In this document: piece after piece, positions 22,185 through 34,349 of the stretch
Layout: each line of letters starts with the position of its first letter
Numbering within the stretch: position 1 is the first letter of the stretch
Assembly: GCA_963556145.1 (NCBI GenBank)
Contig: OY744473.1
Span: forward strand, 3,906,001 to 3,970,000
Length of the DNA stretch: 64,000 nt
Direction: 5' to 3'
Source: Hygrocybe punicea
Lineage: Eukaryota > Basidiomycota > Agaricomycetes > Agaricales > Hygrophoraceae
Made by a program: the position numbers and the translations under genes
Notes under the pieces: model-generated
What the model saw: the letters and a program-made list of their open reading frames with translations, nothing else
What the model was told of the DNA's origin: nothing
The model's database searches: none

Positions 22185-22596
22185 ATGCGAGAAGACAGCG
22201 GTGGAGTTAATATTTCTTTTTGTTTCGTACGATGTGAATTATAAGGCATGTTGCGTAAGATAAATTTTTGAGAGATCAGCTGGACCAGTGCTGACTTCCT
22301 GAAAAGGTGTACTTTTTAAGACGATAAAATGAGGTCCTTTTTGGGAAGTCAGCGCTACAGACAGCCCTACTCTCACGGAGCTTACTTTTAAACACTGGCT
22401 AGGACAATACTGAGACTAGTGACTCAACTTGTGAAACTTATTCTGGTTCCGTAACGCATGCAGTGATCTCTCACAAATCCGTTCCTCCTTGGGCTTATCT
22501 CAGAGACCCATGTGACACAGTATCATTCATTTATAGCAATCTTATCCTGGTTATCTTCATATTGTGCTTTTGACTGAACGCTGCAACAATGCTACC
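22185..22596. other. spacer with hairpin, 5' flank of Plavaka gene
   Basis: No gene. It contains the second hairpin (22290-22353). The remaining 240 bp before the Plavaka ATG have no other recognisable structure. I could not pair it with the right flank to define transposon ends. Confidence 0.5.
22290..22353. repeat. imperfect hairpin related to copy 1 (copy 2)
   Basis: Arms begin GCTGACTTCC and end GGAAGTCAGC. The inner part pairs imperfectly around GAAAAGGTGTAC and GGTCCTTTTTGGG. Loop and inner stem align with the hairpin at 20149-20204 (AAAAGGTG.AC.TTTTA, CGA.AAAATG, CCTTTTTGGGA), so the two are diverged copies of one small element. Confidence 0.8.
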
Positions 22597-25500
22597 ATGG
22601 ATCTCCAAGATGAGCTCTTTTGCCCTGTCTGCATGAAAAGCTTCAAGACTAAGAAGGGCTGCACCACCCACCTCACAACGGCGCGCTCATGCTGCTGGTA
22701 TCGACGTGGCAAGTTGGCACAGCTCTCCCCCTTAGATTTGGATGGAGAGGGTGGAGAAGCCTTGATTTCAGATCTTTGCGATGGCGATGGACAATCAGAC
22801 CAAATGGAAGATCAGAGGAGCCACATGGATGAATACGTCGTGGCCGCAATGGATGATATGGCAGATGACGATGATCTCTTCGACTTCATTCCTATGCCAT
22901 CAGCCACACTTGCTACGTTACCCGAAGTCCAGATTGGTGAAGCAGGGCCTGGACCATCCACTGCATGCCATGTGCTGCACAGGGTTCTAGATGACGAAGA
23001 CGATAGTCGGGTAGAAGACCCATTCCAAGCAGCAGGGTGTGTGATACGGATGAACGAAAATCTACACGAACGCTGGAGAAACCTGTTTGGAAGCGGACTA
23101 GATGGGGAGGGTGACATCACTATGGGAGTGGACACCCCTGCGCTGAACACGTTCTATCCTTTTGCATCCGAGCTTGACTGGCGTGTTGCAGATTGGGTTA
23201 TTAAAGACGGTCCAGGAAACAATGCATTTGACCGATTTCTGTCCATTCCTGGGGTAAGATTTCTGGATTCTCTGTCGACACTGATGTTCTGACATGGATC
23301 CCTCAGGTGAGGCAGAAGTTAGGGCTTTCATTCCAGAATACACGTGCTCTACATAAGATCATCGATGACATTCCCCACAGAGCGGGAAAGTGGCAAACCA
23401 AGCATCTGTCCTTCAAGGATCGTCCTGCGGAGAAGCACGTAGTAAGGTTCAGAGACGTGATTGAGGCAATACGTTGTCTATGGGGTGATCCAGCCTTATC
23501 GCAGAGTATGGTCTACGTCCCAAAGAAGGTATATTCCGACGTCAGTCGCTCAAACAGAGTCTATTCTGAGATGTGGACGGGATCTTGGTGGCACGTAATC
23601 CAGGTGTGCAACGATACATTCTCCACTCTCCGAAATAGGTCTCACGCTTACTATCAGACACGTCTCCCTGTCGGCGCAACTCTAGCACCTGTGATACTCG
23701 CAACCGACAAAACACAACTTACTCAGTTCACGGGTGGCAAGTCTGCATATCCTGTCTATCTCACTTTGGGAAATCTACCCAAAACTGTACGGAGAAAGCC
23801 TTCTCAGCATGCTGCAGTTCTAGTGGGTTATCTTTCGGTGGACAAAATTTGCCGTGACAAGTTGACTAAACAAGAACATCGAGCAAGAAATCAACGTTTA
23901 TTCCACGAGTCGATGCGATTGATCATGGCACCCCTGAAAGACTTAGGAGAGTCAGGTATCGAGATGACCAGTGGTGATGGTTCGGTTCGTAAAGTCCATC
24001 CTGTCCTAGCGTCCTACATTGCGGACTACCCAGAACAATGCCTTGTTACTTGTTCCAAGTATGGAACATGCCCTAAATGTCAGTGTCCAGCAGACAAGCT
24101 GCAGGATATGATCGCACACCCGAATCGAACTCAGAAGTGGACGTTAGGAGTAATAGATGAGGCAAAGAGGACGTCAGCTACGGCATCAGAGTTCCACAAG
24201 TACTGCATGGACAGGGAGGTATCTGGAAGTGTTTACAGGCCTTTCTGGGACGGATTTCCTCACACAGACATCAATCTGGCCGTTACACCTGATGTTCTTC
24301 ATCAGATCTACCAAGGTGTCTTCAAGCATCTAACAAACTGGTGTCAGCGCACAGTCGGTCCTGACGAGCTAGACCACCGTATTCACTGCCTTCCACCTGC
24401 ATACGGACTGCGTCACTTTAAGAATGGTATCTCTGCTCTCTCTCAAATATATGGCACGGAGCGGAAGAATATGGCTGAGATTCTCCTGGGTTGTCTCGTG
24501 GGTGTTCTGCCCAAGAAGGCCATAGTGGCATGTTGTGCGCTTCTGGACTTCATTTACCTTGCCCAGTACAGCACACATGATGACGTCACCCTGGGTTACA
24601 TGCAGGATGCCCTGAACATATTTAACCTACACAAGACTTATTTCATTGAAACCGGCATACGTGACGATCTTAACATCCCTAAGTTCCATTCCTTGCACCA
24701 CTACATCCAGTCCATCAAGTTTCTAGGTACCACTGACAATTACAACACTGAATTGTTTGAACGACTTCACATCGATTTAGCCAAGGACGGATGGCGTGCC
24801 TCCAACCAACGTGACGAGTTTCCACAAATGATCAACTGGCTTACTCACCAGGAGAAGATGTTCACATTCCAACACTACGTCTCCTGGATGGATTCACAGC
24901 GTCCCACTAGTCCTCCTTCCAAATCACTATCTCACAACGCCGCCGGTAACCTGATATCACTTCCTAAATATCCTACTCAACCTCGTCAATTGATCGACGT
25001 CATTGCAGAGCGCCATCATGCTCCAGGATTTTCAACTGCCCTCAAGGACTATTTAAACCGCATCATGGGGAATCCAACAACCTTTCGTGTTGCATCTTTG
25101 AACACGCTACCTTTTGCAAGGTTAGATGTCTATCACACTTTGAAATTTCACCCTCCAAGTCTAGAAGATGGTGAAGAGGAATGTGATGTTATAAAGGCTG
25201 CTCCTGCCTTCAAGAAAAGAGCAGGCCGCTTTGACAATGTCATAGTTCTGCACACTGACGTTGCAGAATCCACCGGTCTTGAAGGTAAGCTTCCTGGTAA
25301 GCTTGCAGTCTCATGTTGACATTTTTTACGTCAGGAACACGCATTGGACGTGTGAGGGTGATTTTCACCTTGCCATCAATGCTAGACTACGTCCTGGGAC
25401 CTTCACCAGTAATCTGGCGGAAAACCCCTTTGACATATATTGAATGGTACACTGGACTGAAACCAACAGCAGAACCGTATCACAACATGTACACTCTCAA

Positions 25501-25696
25501 GCCTCTGTACCGTGCCGATGGTCAACGTTCCGGTTCTATCATTCCTTTAACGAGCATTAGGCAGAGTTGCATGTTAACACCTCTGTTCAGAAGGTCTGCA
25601 GATATCACATGGACCACTGATAATGTTTTAGATGAATGTGGGACTTTCTTGGTGAACAACTGGCAGAATATGTATTCATACAAAACTATTTGGTAG
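22597..25696 (+). CDS. Plavaka-type (KDZP) transposase, intact
   Basis: Three exons, 22597-23253, 23307-25284 and 25335-25696, add to 2997 nt, or 998 residues and a stop, with no frame break. The N-terminus has a C2H2 finger (CPVCMKSFKTKKGCTTHL). The second exon opens with the Plavaka hallmark region (HRAGKWQTKHLSFKDRP; FRDVIEAIRCLWGDPALS; MVYVPKKVYSD; EMWTGSWWHVIQ). It continues with VILATDKTQLTQFTGGKSAYP, an Asp-containing catalytic-core segment, then a Cys cluster (CPKCQCP) and LAVTPDVLHQIYQGVFKHL. The final exon completes the C-terminal domain. Introns have GTAAG donors and CAG acceptors. The intact frame suggests recent activity. Element ends were not found. Confidence 0.88.
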
Positions 25697-25745
25697 TAAT
25701 AATACGGGTTACAAGTTTCTGTGACTCTAAGGTTTCTTTCCAACG

Positions 25746-25800
25746 CTCTGTGACACTCTGTGACACTCTGTGACACTCTGTGGCACTCTCTGACACCCTG
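25746..25800 (+). repeat. 10-bp tandem repeat (CTGTGACACT)
   Basis: About five copies of TGACACTCTG with small changes in the last two, starting 50 bp after the Plavaka stop codon. It may be a subterminal repeat of that element. Confidence 0.8.
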
Positions 25801-25921
25801 AGAAAATGGAATATTCCCAGGATAATGTGAGAGCCAAAGTGTTTTTCCTGATGTTGACAGCATACTGTTTCAGGGCAAGGTCACCTGTCACATGTCACAC
25901 GGATTTCTTTTGATACCGGAT

Positions 25922-26719
25922 TTACAGCTGTTTTCATAAAGATGTGGAAAAGTTGAAAAACGATTTGAGGTGTAAAATTTTTGGACTTGGTGAAATTTCT
26001 CTTGTATCTCATGGAATACTGCATGGATTGAGATGGTTATAGAGGGAAAGTTGTACTATTTCTCAAGGGCTTTCTACTCTTGTAATTACATTTGGACAAT
26101 ATTTAGTGTATGGTGAGTTGTAGATGAAATCACAGGGAAACCAGCATTTTTTGAGACACAAAATGATATTGTCAAATTATGGCATCAAATGAGCTCCTAT
26201 GAACAAGATTGTAGGGAGAAAATTGTTCATTTTTGCAAGGGCTAGAAATACCTATACTGTGTTTTTCTTCATTTTTGTGTTTTGAGCCCATAATTATGAT
26301 TCTTATAGTGTTTCAAGCCTCATACAATCAAAAATAGTACAGATGTAATATTGGCTCAAAACACAAAAATAAAGAAAAACACGGTATAGGTACTTCTAGC
26401 CCTTGCAAAAATGAACAATTTTCTCCCTACAATCTTGTTCATAGGAGCTCATTTGATGCCATAATTTGACAATATCATTTTGTGTCTCAAAAAATGCTGG
26501 TTTCCCTGTGATTTCATCTACAACTCACCATACACTAAATATTGTCCAAATGTAATTACAAGAGTAGAAAGCCCTTGAGAAATAGTACAACTTTCCCTTT
26601 ATAACCATCTCAATCCATGCAGTATTCCATGAGATACAAGAGAAATTTCACCAAGTCCAAAATTTTTACACCTCAAATCTTTTTTCAACTTTTCCACATC
26701 TTTATGAAAACAGCTGTAA
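25922..26719. mobile_element. 800-bp near-perfect palindrome (foldback/MITE-like)
   Basis: Left arm 25922-26288 and right arm 26353-26719 are each 367 bp, reverse complements of each other with roughly five mismatches and no indel. The 64-bp spacer is AT-rich. Arms start TTACAGCTGTTTTCATAAAG. It codes for nothing. It lies 230 bp downstream of the Plavaka gene and could be a separate foldback element, part of that transposon's 3' end, or a recent inverted duplication. No target duplication is evident. Confidence 0.9.
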
Positions 26720-27100
26720 TTTGTTTTCTCGATTTTCCAGATTTATTGCGAGTTTTCACACAGTCACGTGCTGGCGAATTGAATAGGTTACACGCCGGAG
26801 TTTGAATGGGACCCTAGCTGGTCGCGCGGTGGTAGCGATTGGTACTTATTTTCTTTCACCAAACACTGAGAGGTGCTTGATTAGAGAGCCTCTACGATAA
26901 AATCCACAAAACGCTGATGCACCGACAACAAAACTTGGCGCAATATATGGTCTAATCTCACACCCCTTTGTACCATCACACCACTACGCTAATCATGTAG
27001 TCCAACACAGGAGAAACCAGAAGAACAACAACAACAACAAGAACCAAAACGAGCAGACGTCTCCATCCTTCCAGCAGAAACCCTTGAATTCGCCCACCGC
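26720..27100. other. 5' region of ankyrin gene
   Basis: Mostly non-coding. The last 100 bases (from about 26999) are in frame with the ankyrin exon and encode a Glu-Gln-rich stretch (PEEQQQQQEPKR) and DVSILPAETLEFAHR, so they are probably coding and spliced to an upstream start exon. An ATG at 26917 followed by a weak GTCTAA donor is one candidate. Confidence 0.45.
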
Positions 27101-27576
27101 ATGTTCGACGCTGCTCGAAACGGCTCCGACTCCCATTCCACCGCACTCCTATTGCAGGCCATCGACGCAGGTCTCCCCGTTAATCTCACCAACGACCAAG
27201 GCATGCATCCTGTTGCACCCAACACTTTTCTTTTCTTTTTCTCCCCCCTCAAACAACCAATCATGTACCATGCATATCTTGTTTATTTTGTTCTACCCCC
27301 CCCACAGGAAACACCCTCCTCATGCTCGCGTCCTACGCTGGCCATGCAGACCTGGCAAAGGCCCTCCTTGCGCGCGGCGCTGACCCGAACCGCCTCAACG
27401 ACCGTCAGCAGTCCATGCTTGCTGGTGCCATATTCAAGGCACACGATGATGTCGTTCGGGTGCTTTTCGAAGGCGGAGCGGATATGAACCTTGGGACACC
27501 GAATGCGGTTGAGACAGCGAGAATGTTTCGAAGGGAAGAGATATTGAAGCTTTTGGGTGTGAGCGGGCAGGCGTGA
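27101..27576 (+). CDS. small ankyrin-repeat protein
   Basis: Two ankyrin units are clear: GNTLLMLASYAGHADLAKALLARGADPN and a second ending LFEGGADMN, preceded by LLLQAIDAGLPVNLTNDQ. The intron interrupts the first unit exactly at TNDQ/GNTLL. Frame fits only with a GC donor (CAAG|GCATGC at about 27200) and the CCCACAG acceptor at 27308, so this is a GC-AG intron. The first in-frame ATG is 27101, but coding clearly extends upstream (see 26720-27100). Cytosolic or nuclear, with a protein-interaction role expected; no partner can be named. Confidence 0.75.
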
Positions 27577-27890
27577 AAAACCGCAATTGTATCGGTAATT
27601 TGAATGGTAACTTGAACTTGGGGAGAATCCCAGTTCACCATGTCTCGAATTCGAAGTAGTTATGGTCAAATTATACATGTATGTATTCAGCGAAATTCCA
27701 GGCTGTCTTAGATACCTCCACAGAGAAAATATATAGAGATCGCATATTGATAAAAAACAATCTAACTCAAAGTAGCTTACAGTACACTGGGCAAGAGGTT
27801 GGGATCACTGATAGAATCTGATTTGTCCAAGGCCCGGGACCATTTATCTGTGGTGTCCGGCGAAGAAATATGCGATTCAGCAAAAGTAAA
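27577..27890. other. 3' intergenic region between convergent genes
   Basis: The ankyrin gene (plus) and the PIP-kinase gene (minus) converge here. AT-rich, with no further gene or repeat seen. Confidence 0.6.
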
Positions 27891-30800
27891 TTACTTTCTG
27901 GCGCGAAGATACGAACCGGGACAGGCCAAAAAATATCTGTCTAGTGCCTTGACGAAGCGTTCCCTATATTCCGCCGGCGGCACAACAGTGACAGTTTTGC
28001 CCGACTGGAGGTTTTGCTTTGCCTTGTACTCGAGTGTCTTCGCAAAAGTGTAGCTGCCTAGCAAGATCATATTACCATCAGCACAACGAGAGAGAGACAG
28101 AGAGAGACAATTATTATTATTGAATGGACACGCACCAATAGTATCCACAAGACCACATACGATCTGTTTTTGTTCTTCGTCAACACCAAGTAAGAGTCTG
28201 TTGTATCACGCGTGTTCAGTGCGGTTGTGATGCATAGGGAACTAGACGGAACCCACGAATAATCCATGATGTTACTATTGGAAAGGAAGTCAGAGTCGCT
28301 CTCGATCGCCTCTCTCAGTACGACCTTTGCATGTGGTCGAACAAGCATCAAGGTTCGTTGTTGACCTGTGTGAATCACGACATTGAGATGAATACTAATC
28401 GTACGTCAAAGGAGATGATCACAGCACACCTTCGATCCACTCGCCATCAAACAACGTCTTGAACGTCTTCTGCTCAACACGGGGATTTGCATTAGCTTTT
28501 ACCTTGCGACCTGCTATCCCCTTGAGATCGAATGTTCTCACAACTTTCTGCTGGTAGAACAGGTTTTCCATGACAAGCAAATCGGCTTTGGCTTGGACCG
28601 TCCCACTCTCCAGATTTCTGATTTCTACAGTGTAGAACCCAAGCAGTTTCGCCAGAACAGTCGGCTTGCTCGCTGTATCATCCATGTAACGGAAATACGA
28701 AGGAGCCAAATCCACGAGAACTTGTCTATGGTGGATTTGTCACCACTCGTAAATGACGATGCACTAAAAAAATGGGACCTACAAATCGGCAACATTCCAC
28801 GCATTGACCAACGTTTTAATGATGAACCGATTATCCGATGTCTTCCAGAAGTTTGACTTGCTCTTTCCTCCCTCCGCAGCCCAGTTGGCAGAGCGGCCTA
28901 GGCTCTGCACAAACACATCTTCAACCCCGCACTGGCGGCGTAGTGTATCAAACTCTTTCGCAAAGTATACTGTGCAGCTAAATTTCAACCGCTTGCCAAT
29001 CGTCCACTCATATTTAACATGGGGTCGCTCGTCCATTCGAGTATCAGTGGGCAGACCGTGGTGTACGGACGGTGGGGCCGAATGTGAGGGATTGTCGCCA
29101 GCATGGAAAACAAAACGCATAGCATTGGTAAGACCACTTGTCAAGGAAGTAGTAAATGACGAGGGGGTGGCACTGGGCCGTGCAGGGAACTCCTGTTGCT
29201 GAGAGTTTCTCACCACACCCGAATAACTATCGTCTTTCGGAGGGGGCGTCGGTGGCCGGGTGACATGGGGAGTGTTTTCATCCGGGCCAACAGTCACCGC
29301 ACTCTTTGAGGAAATGACCGATGAAGCTTCCTCGTGATGGATGTGCGCATTAACGGATGCGGAGCTTGATGTAACCGTGTCCGTCGACAAGGAACTTGGA
29401 TTTGAAGAGTCCGCTAACGCGGCGTCTATGTGGTGCAGAATATTTCCAGTCTCGGGTAAGCCACTGACTTCACCATCAGCTGCTTCTTCGTTGGGCTCTA
29501 CAACAGCTTTGGCCAAGGCTGATGGAGGACTTTCGGCGTTCGAAGAAGACGTACTGCTCAAGTTATGGTGTAAAGACGACGACGGACCGCTGGAACCATT
29601 GGCAGGTGACTTGGGCCGTAAGACGTCTCGGAGAGAGAGTAGAGAAGTTGCATCCCGGGGATGCTGTTTACGACTGATGACGGCGGTGAATGGTTCCAAA
29701 TCTTGCCAGAGATCGGCCTGATCTGGATCAGGTTGAGCTCTGGCGGCCAAAGGGAACATTTTGTAGGAATTGGTTGCAATCGAGATTGGTAATGAATTTT
29801 TGGGAACAGAAGAGGAAGGGGGTGGTGGCGGTCGGTTGTTGGAGTACGGTTGCGCAAGAGACATACTTGCCAGCTCACCCTGATAGTCTCCTGAGCTGAA
29901 CAGCAAAATCAGAAAGCTATGCATGCGATAGCGATATGTATGTGGTACCTCAGAGTGAAAGCGATGATACTGCCCCAGTCCCCCTCTCGCACAATTATAT
30001 TGCCTCCAGGAACGGCGTGACAACCACTGCCCCACCATTCTGGTTCCTTGGTGGCCAATTTCTCGCCCATGACCCGTGACTTGCCCTTACCCATATTTGA
30101 CAAGTGTTTTTGCTCCCATGCAGATAATCGTTTACTAGCTCCCCGAGCAGAAGAGCGAAAAGACCAACGGACGTCATTCAAAGAAGAGACCTGAGTACGA
30201 GCAAGCTGAGAATACAGGGCTTGTTCGGTACTCTGGAATGTGTGACGGAGGTTCGACAAAAGATGAGCGGGGTCCGATTCTTGCCGAGGGAGGATCGCGG
30301 GCGAAGATATTGAAGTAGCCTTGTCGTCAGCAGACTTGAGCCCGTTGTGCAATCCGTAAGAGGGTGGATAGGTAGGAGGAATGGGTGGATGATGATCGGC
30401 TGAGGGTATCGGCGTCGAGAGTCCCGTTTCAACGAAATCAAGATCATCGTATGTAGATGGCAACCGGGGCAAAGCCTTGCCAAATACCAAGTCGAAAGAC
30501 TCTTCCTGAATAATTTTGGTCGACGATGAGATGACAAGCATCACATAGGTCCGGACTCATGACTCACAAGCGTGTCGATATGGTCTGCCACACTCTGCCA
30601 CCAGGACACTATTTCCCGTCTTAAGACTTTTTTCTCTTCGCTAGTTTGGGTGCCAAATGAACGGTCTTCAATTTGTGGACAGGAGGACGCCCAAGTGTTT
30701 TCTCCTACTCTAGCTTGAGTGATTTGCAATCGAGGGACTCGCAACTCGAAAACGTTCTCTACTACGGAAAGAGAAAATGACACCACCCAAGAGGAATAGC

Positions 30801-32929
30801 AGAAATGTCGGACAATATTGAGACGCGACTGAGGCAAAGGCAAATCCGAAGGAGGCCATGGATGGGGTGGAGGCGTCGTATGCTCGCAGAGCGCAGGAGT
30901 GAGCACGCAGATAGCAGGTGAATAGATCAGGGCCTCTAAAAATTTGGCAAATGAGAACAAACTGCATTCGAATGTTAGTAGAGACCACCATTGATCTAAC
31001 GGATTGGACAGACATACTATGTTCCGTCACTCATTGGTGACTGTCTTGTTTCAGCATCGCAAATATGACAACTCTGCCAAAGCTTCAAATCGCCATCTCC
31101 CGATTCTCCGTCTTTACGAGGGGAAAGCTTCAGTGTAATCTTCAACCCGCCGTGAATGAACCTGCGCTCGTGCTGGCTCATCTTGAATTCACATCCGGCA
31201 ATATCACAAGACTCTCCAGCATTAGAGCAAAATCCGATAATGGCTTCTCCCAAAGTTCTGTCAAGCCCTGCGATACGATGATAATAGCGATACGTTAACC
31301 AATGAGGAACATTACATGCTGAGAGAGTTGGCGGAGGAGGGTGAGAAGGTGAAGGTGAGCTGATGGATGTAGATGACGTTTCAGATGGAGGAGGAGGAGG
31401 AGGAGGAGGAGGAGGAGAACGCGAAGGGGCAAGCTGCGAATACAAAACAGTGAATTCTTGGTGCCGAACAAATCCAGGGATGCCAGACATTCCTACTCCC
31501 CAGGTATCGTCCCAACCCAGGATACTTGTAAGACCCGCTTTCTCGTCGCCTTTCAGAGCCCAAGAAATTTCCTTTTTTTCTCTTTCCGCAAGAGAAACGA
31601 GGAGGGAGGGAGGATCAAAAGAGACTCCTATCGATGAGGACAAAAAGGCTATACTTTGCTCAATACGTTTGAGGGCAGTTGAGAAAGACGGGTCGAGTTT
31701 ACGCTTGTCTTGCGAACGCCTCGCAAATGATGGACGACCCGAAGATGAAGGAAAACGTTTTCGTAACGGAGTTTCTTGCTGTAGACCATGAGCTGATGCA
31801 GGAGCAACGTCGAGTGATCTACGTTTTACTGGCCTAATGGAAGCAGCTCGATGTACCAAGCTTCCTGTCTTCGAAAATAGGGACAGAATTCCTGAGGTGA
31901 CAAGATAATGTCTGTTTTTAGACTTCAATTTGGGCGATGCTGGTTGTATCTCGAGTGGAAGAGGTGCGAGAGGTGACGGAGGGAGTGCAGGTGGTGAATC
32001 CGGCGCCGAGAAGTGTAGCTCGACGTTCGAATCGGCCAGAAAATGTTGCTCTAGAAGTAGTGAAAGGTGAACATATGTGGAGAGTCTGAGAACATTGAAC
32101 AGTGTGTCGTATTGCGTGTGCGAATCGATGCCTTTGAAGGAGAATGTCCCGCCGACCAGTCCGATGGCGTCTTCACGAGACGCAAAGGTCTCGCCTTTAT
32201 GAGCAGCCAACATCAGTAGATGGAAACATCAACGATCGAGTGAGAGTACGGACCATCCCATTCATTTACTCCAAATAAGACAACTCCATCTCCTCCGTCT
32301 TCATCTGGAAGAGTAAAGGTACCTGCGCTGAACACACAAGTTGGATTAACGGGAACTAGGTCAAAACCGCTATCTTCGTTTGGCACAGAAGACTTGTTCT
32401 CGAAGGCGGCAACGGACAACAGAAGATGACTCTCAGAAGACTGTTGGGTGGGCTTTGATAGGAGAAGTCGAAGCTGATTTAAAGCTAATGCATGGTCAGT
32501 GGTACCACGGCTTTGCGTTGAACGAGTACTGGCATAAGGGCTGTCGCCATTCCCGTGACGCTCGGAGCATTTCTCATCCACAGCATAATTAGCCCGTCTC
32601 TTCTTCCCGTTTGTCGAAACAGTGCCGCCATGGTCCACCTCGGCCTCCTTAAATTTCTTGATTTCGTCTCTTTGAGACTTCATCCACTCCCTGCCCCGCT
32701 TTATAGTAAACAACCAATCTCCTCTCGAAATGTTCTCTCCGAGCTCATCGAGAGCGGTTTCCAAGATACGAGCCCATATATCGCGCTGAGTTTCCAATGA
32801 CCGGTCATCCTGGGCTAATATGTGTCGAATGAACTTCGAGCGGTGTGCTCTTGCTTCGGCTGTCAACGGCAATGAATTCCCAGAGGACCCTGGTAAAGCG
32901 GGTAGGGGCTTCTCGTTACTGGCCGTCAT
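27891..32929 (-). CDS. Fab1/PIKfyve-type phosphatidylinositol-3-phosphate 5-kinase
   Basis: Expected to convert PI3P to PI(3,5)P2 on vacuole/endosome membranes. ATG at 32929. No FYVE finger precedes the body. The 30.9-32.2 kb exons carry the Cys-rich region (SCHICDAETRQSPMSDGTYS; FCSNAGESCDIAGCEF; GWDDTWGVGMSGIPGF). A long disordered linker (28.9-30 kb) follows. Then the kinase: KYEWTIGKRLKFSCTVYFA, FIIKTLVNAWNVADL, FLGFYTVEI-like KLLGFYTVEIRN, and RTFDLKGIAGRKVKA. After introns come NIMDYS + LLLGVDEEQKQIVCGLVDTIG (GTGGGT..AACAG intron) and GSYTFAKTLEYKAKQ with TVVPPAEYRERF at the end. All motifs, including the activation-loop Lys region upstream of the stop, look intact. Lack of FYVE in this model suggests either a lost upstream exon or the FYVE-less paralogue seen in some fungi. 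Confidence 0.82.
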
Positions 32930-33182
32930 TGAGGCGGCGCGTGATAGATTTACGGTAAAGCCAGGCGTTTACATGCAAAGAACACCAAAAGTCAGGAGCA
33001 GTCAGGCTATGGGCGGCAACGATACGCAGCAACACACGTTACTATGTCGCCTCGGTGAATATGGGTCACGTGCATATATATGATTTGCATTACAGAAACT
33101 GAAGTAGGACAGTTTCGTCGATCCTTTCCACCAGTGTCATGATCCCTCTGGCTTGCATCGACATCAAGAGCAACCCTTCCTG

Positions 33183-34221
33183 TCACATCTCGCCACACTC
33201 TGGAAACAGTAAACGATAAGATATCACTTCACGCACTGGGCATCAGGAGATATTACCCGTTATTTTTACAACAAGCTTGGGCCGATTGTTTTGACCGGTC
33301 GGGACATTTTCAATCTTCCGCAGAGTAAGCATCCCATCGATGACTTTCCCGAACACCACATGTTTGTCATCGAGGAAGTCGCATTTTGCAGTGGTGATGA
33401 AGAACTATTTTGGAATTGGATAGATTCTTTGGCCACAAGGATCGAAATAGGAGACTCACTTGACATCCGTTCGTTCCAGGACCAGAATTCGCCTGCAGAG
33501 AAATCCAAGCGATCCGAGTAAATTTCGACAAGGAGAATTACCATGGAGAGCAGGCCAGGCCCACTGTGTTTTTCTTTGAAGTTCTCATCCTGTAGTAACC
33601 CGAATATGTCAACGTCAGCAAGTACTAACGTAGAGAGAACGCATAGACATACGGGGAATTTGTCACCATATATTGAGAATGATCCTGTTCCGTCGCCTTT
33701 GATGAAATCTCCTCCTGAGAATGTACAATTCTTTGTTATCGGGGAGACCACATTGTGAAGGTGTATCACCTTGACACATAAAATTTGGCACTCTGAATCA
33801 CCACATTCTCGCTCAGTATTGCTGGTCTTAAAAGGGGTAGAGAAAGCGTACACCCTATGAAAGATGCTTGTAAGCAAGTAAGGATTAGACGACTTTCAGG
33901 GAATTAATTACCGGTGGAAAGTAGCATTCTTGTATCCTTGTGGCCTTGAATTGATTCTGAGATCGCAATCAGTGTTCGTCCAATAGGAGAGTAAATCATG
34001 GGCACCACGCCGTCAAGGTATACATACCTGTATTCGCCAGTACATAGTTGTCTGAAGTTTTCCGCTGTTCTGCACGACACTTTGTTAAGAATTTTGTTTT
34101 TCTTCAAAGACTCAACTTACTTGGGTACGATATCGCTGAACAGCTCCATTTTCAGTCGACCGGCTGGAGTTTCTCCTATGTTTATGTCCATGAAGACGAT
34201 GGGGCGAGTAGTTGAAGTCAT
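33183..34221 (-). CDS. cyclophilin H (peptidyl-prolyl isomerase of U4/U6.U5 tri-snRNP)
   Basis: Peptidyl-prolyl cis-trans isomerase; human PPIH binds the U4/U6 60K-90K proteins of the tri-snRNP. ATG at 34221: [19 protein letters not shown]. Following exons: [52 protein letters not shown], a 33-nt microexon (33460-33492; [11 protein letters not shown]) and [19 protein letters not shown] with the catalytic-site residues, then [18 protein letters not shown]. The last short exon gives ECGEM and a TGA at 33183-33185, matching the PPIH C-terminus. The exon pattern is dense and all splice signals are canonical. Divergent from DIB1 at 34350 with only 128 bp between ATGs. Confidence 0.9.
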
Positions 34222-34349
34222 TTCTGAACAATGAGAAAAAGACCGGAAATTGACTCGGAAATGACTTGTAGTTGACCAAACATCTTCAAGTTGAGGCAGT
34301 CCGCTACTTTTTGTTCAGCCATCGTGGTTCAACCCATTCCCCTTGAAGA
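34222..34349. promoter_or_regulatory. 128-bp bidirectional promoter (PPIH/DIB1)
   Basis: The whole space between the two divergent ATGs. Both 5' untranslated regions and both promoters must fit in 128 bp. No TATA box is apparent. Co-regulation of two tri-snRNP proteins is a reasonable inference from this layout. Confidence 0.65.
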
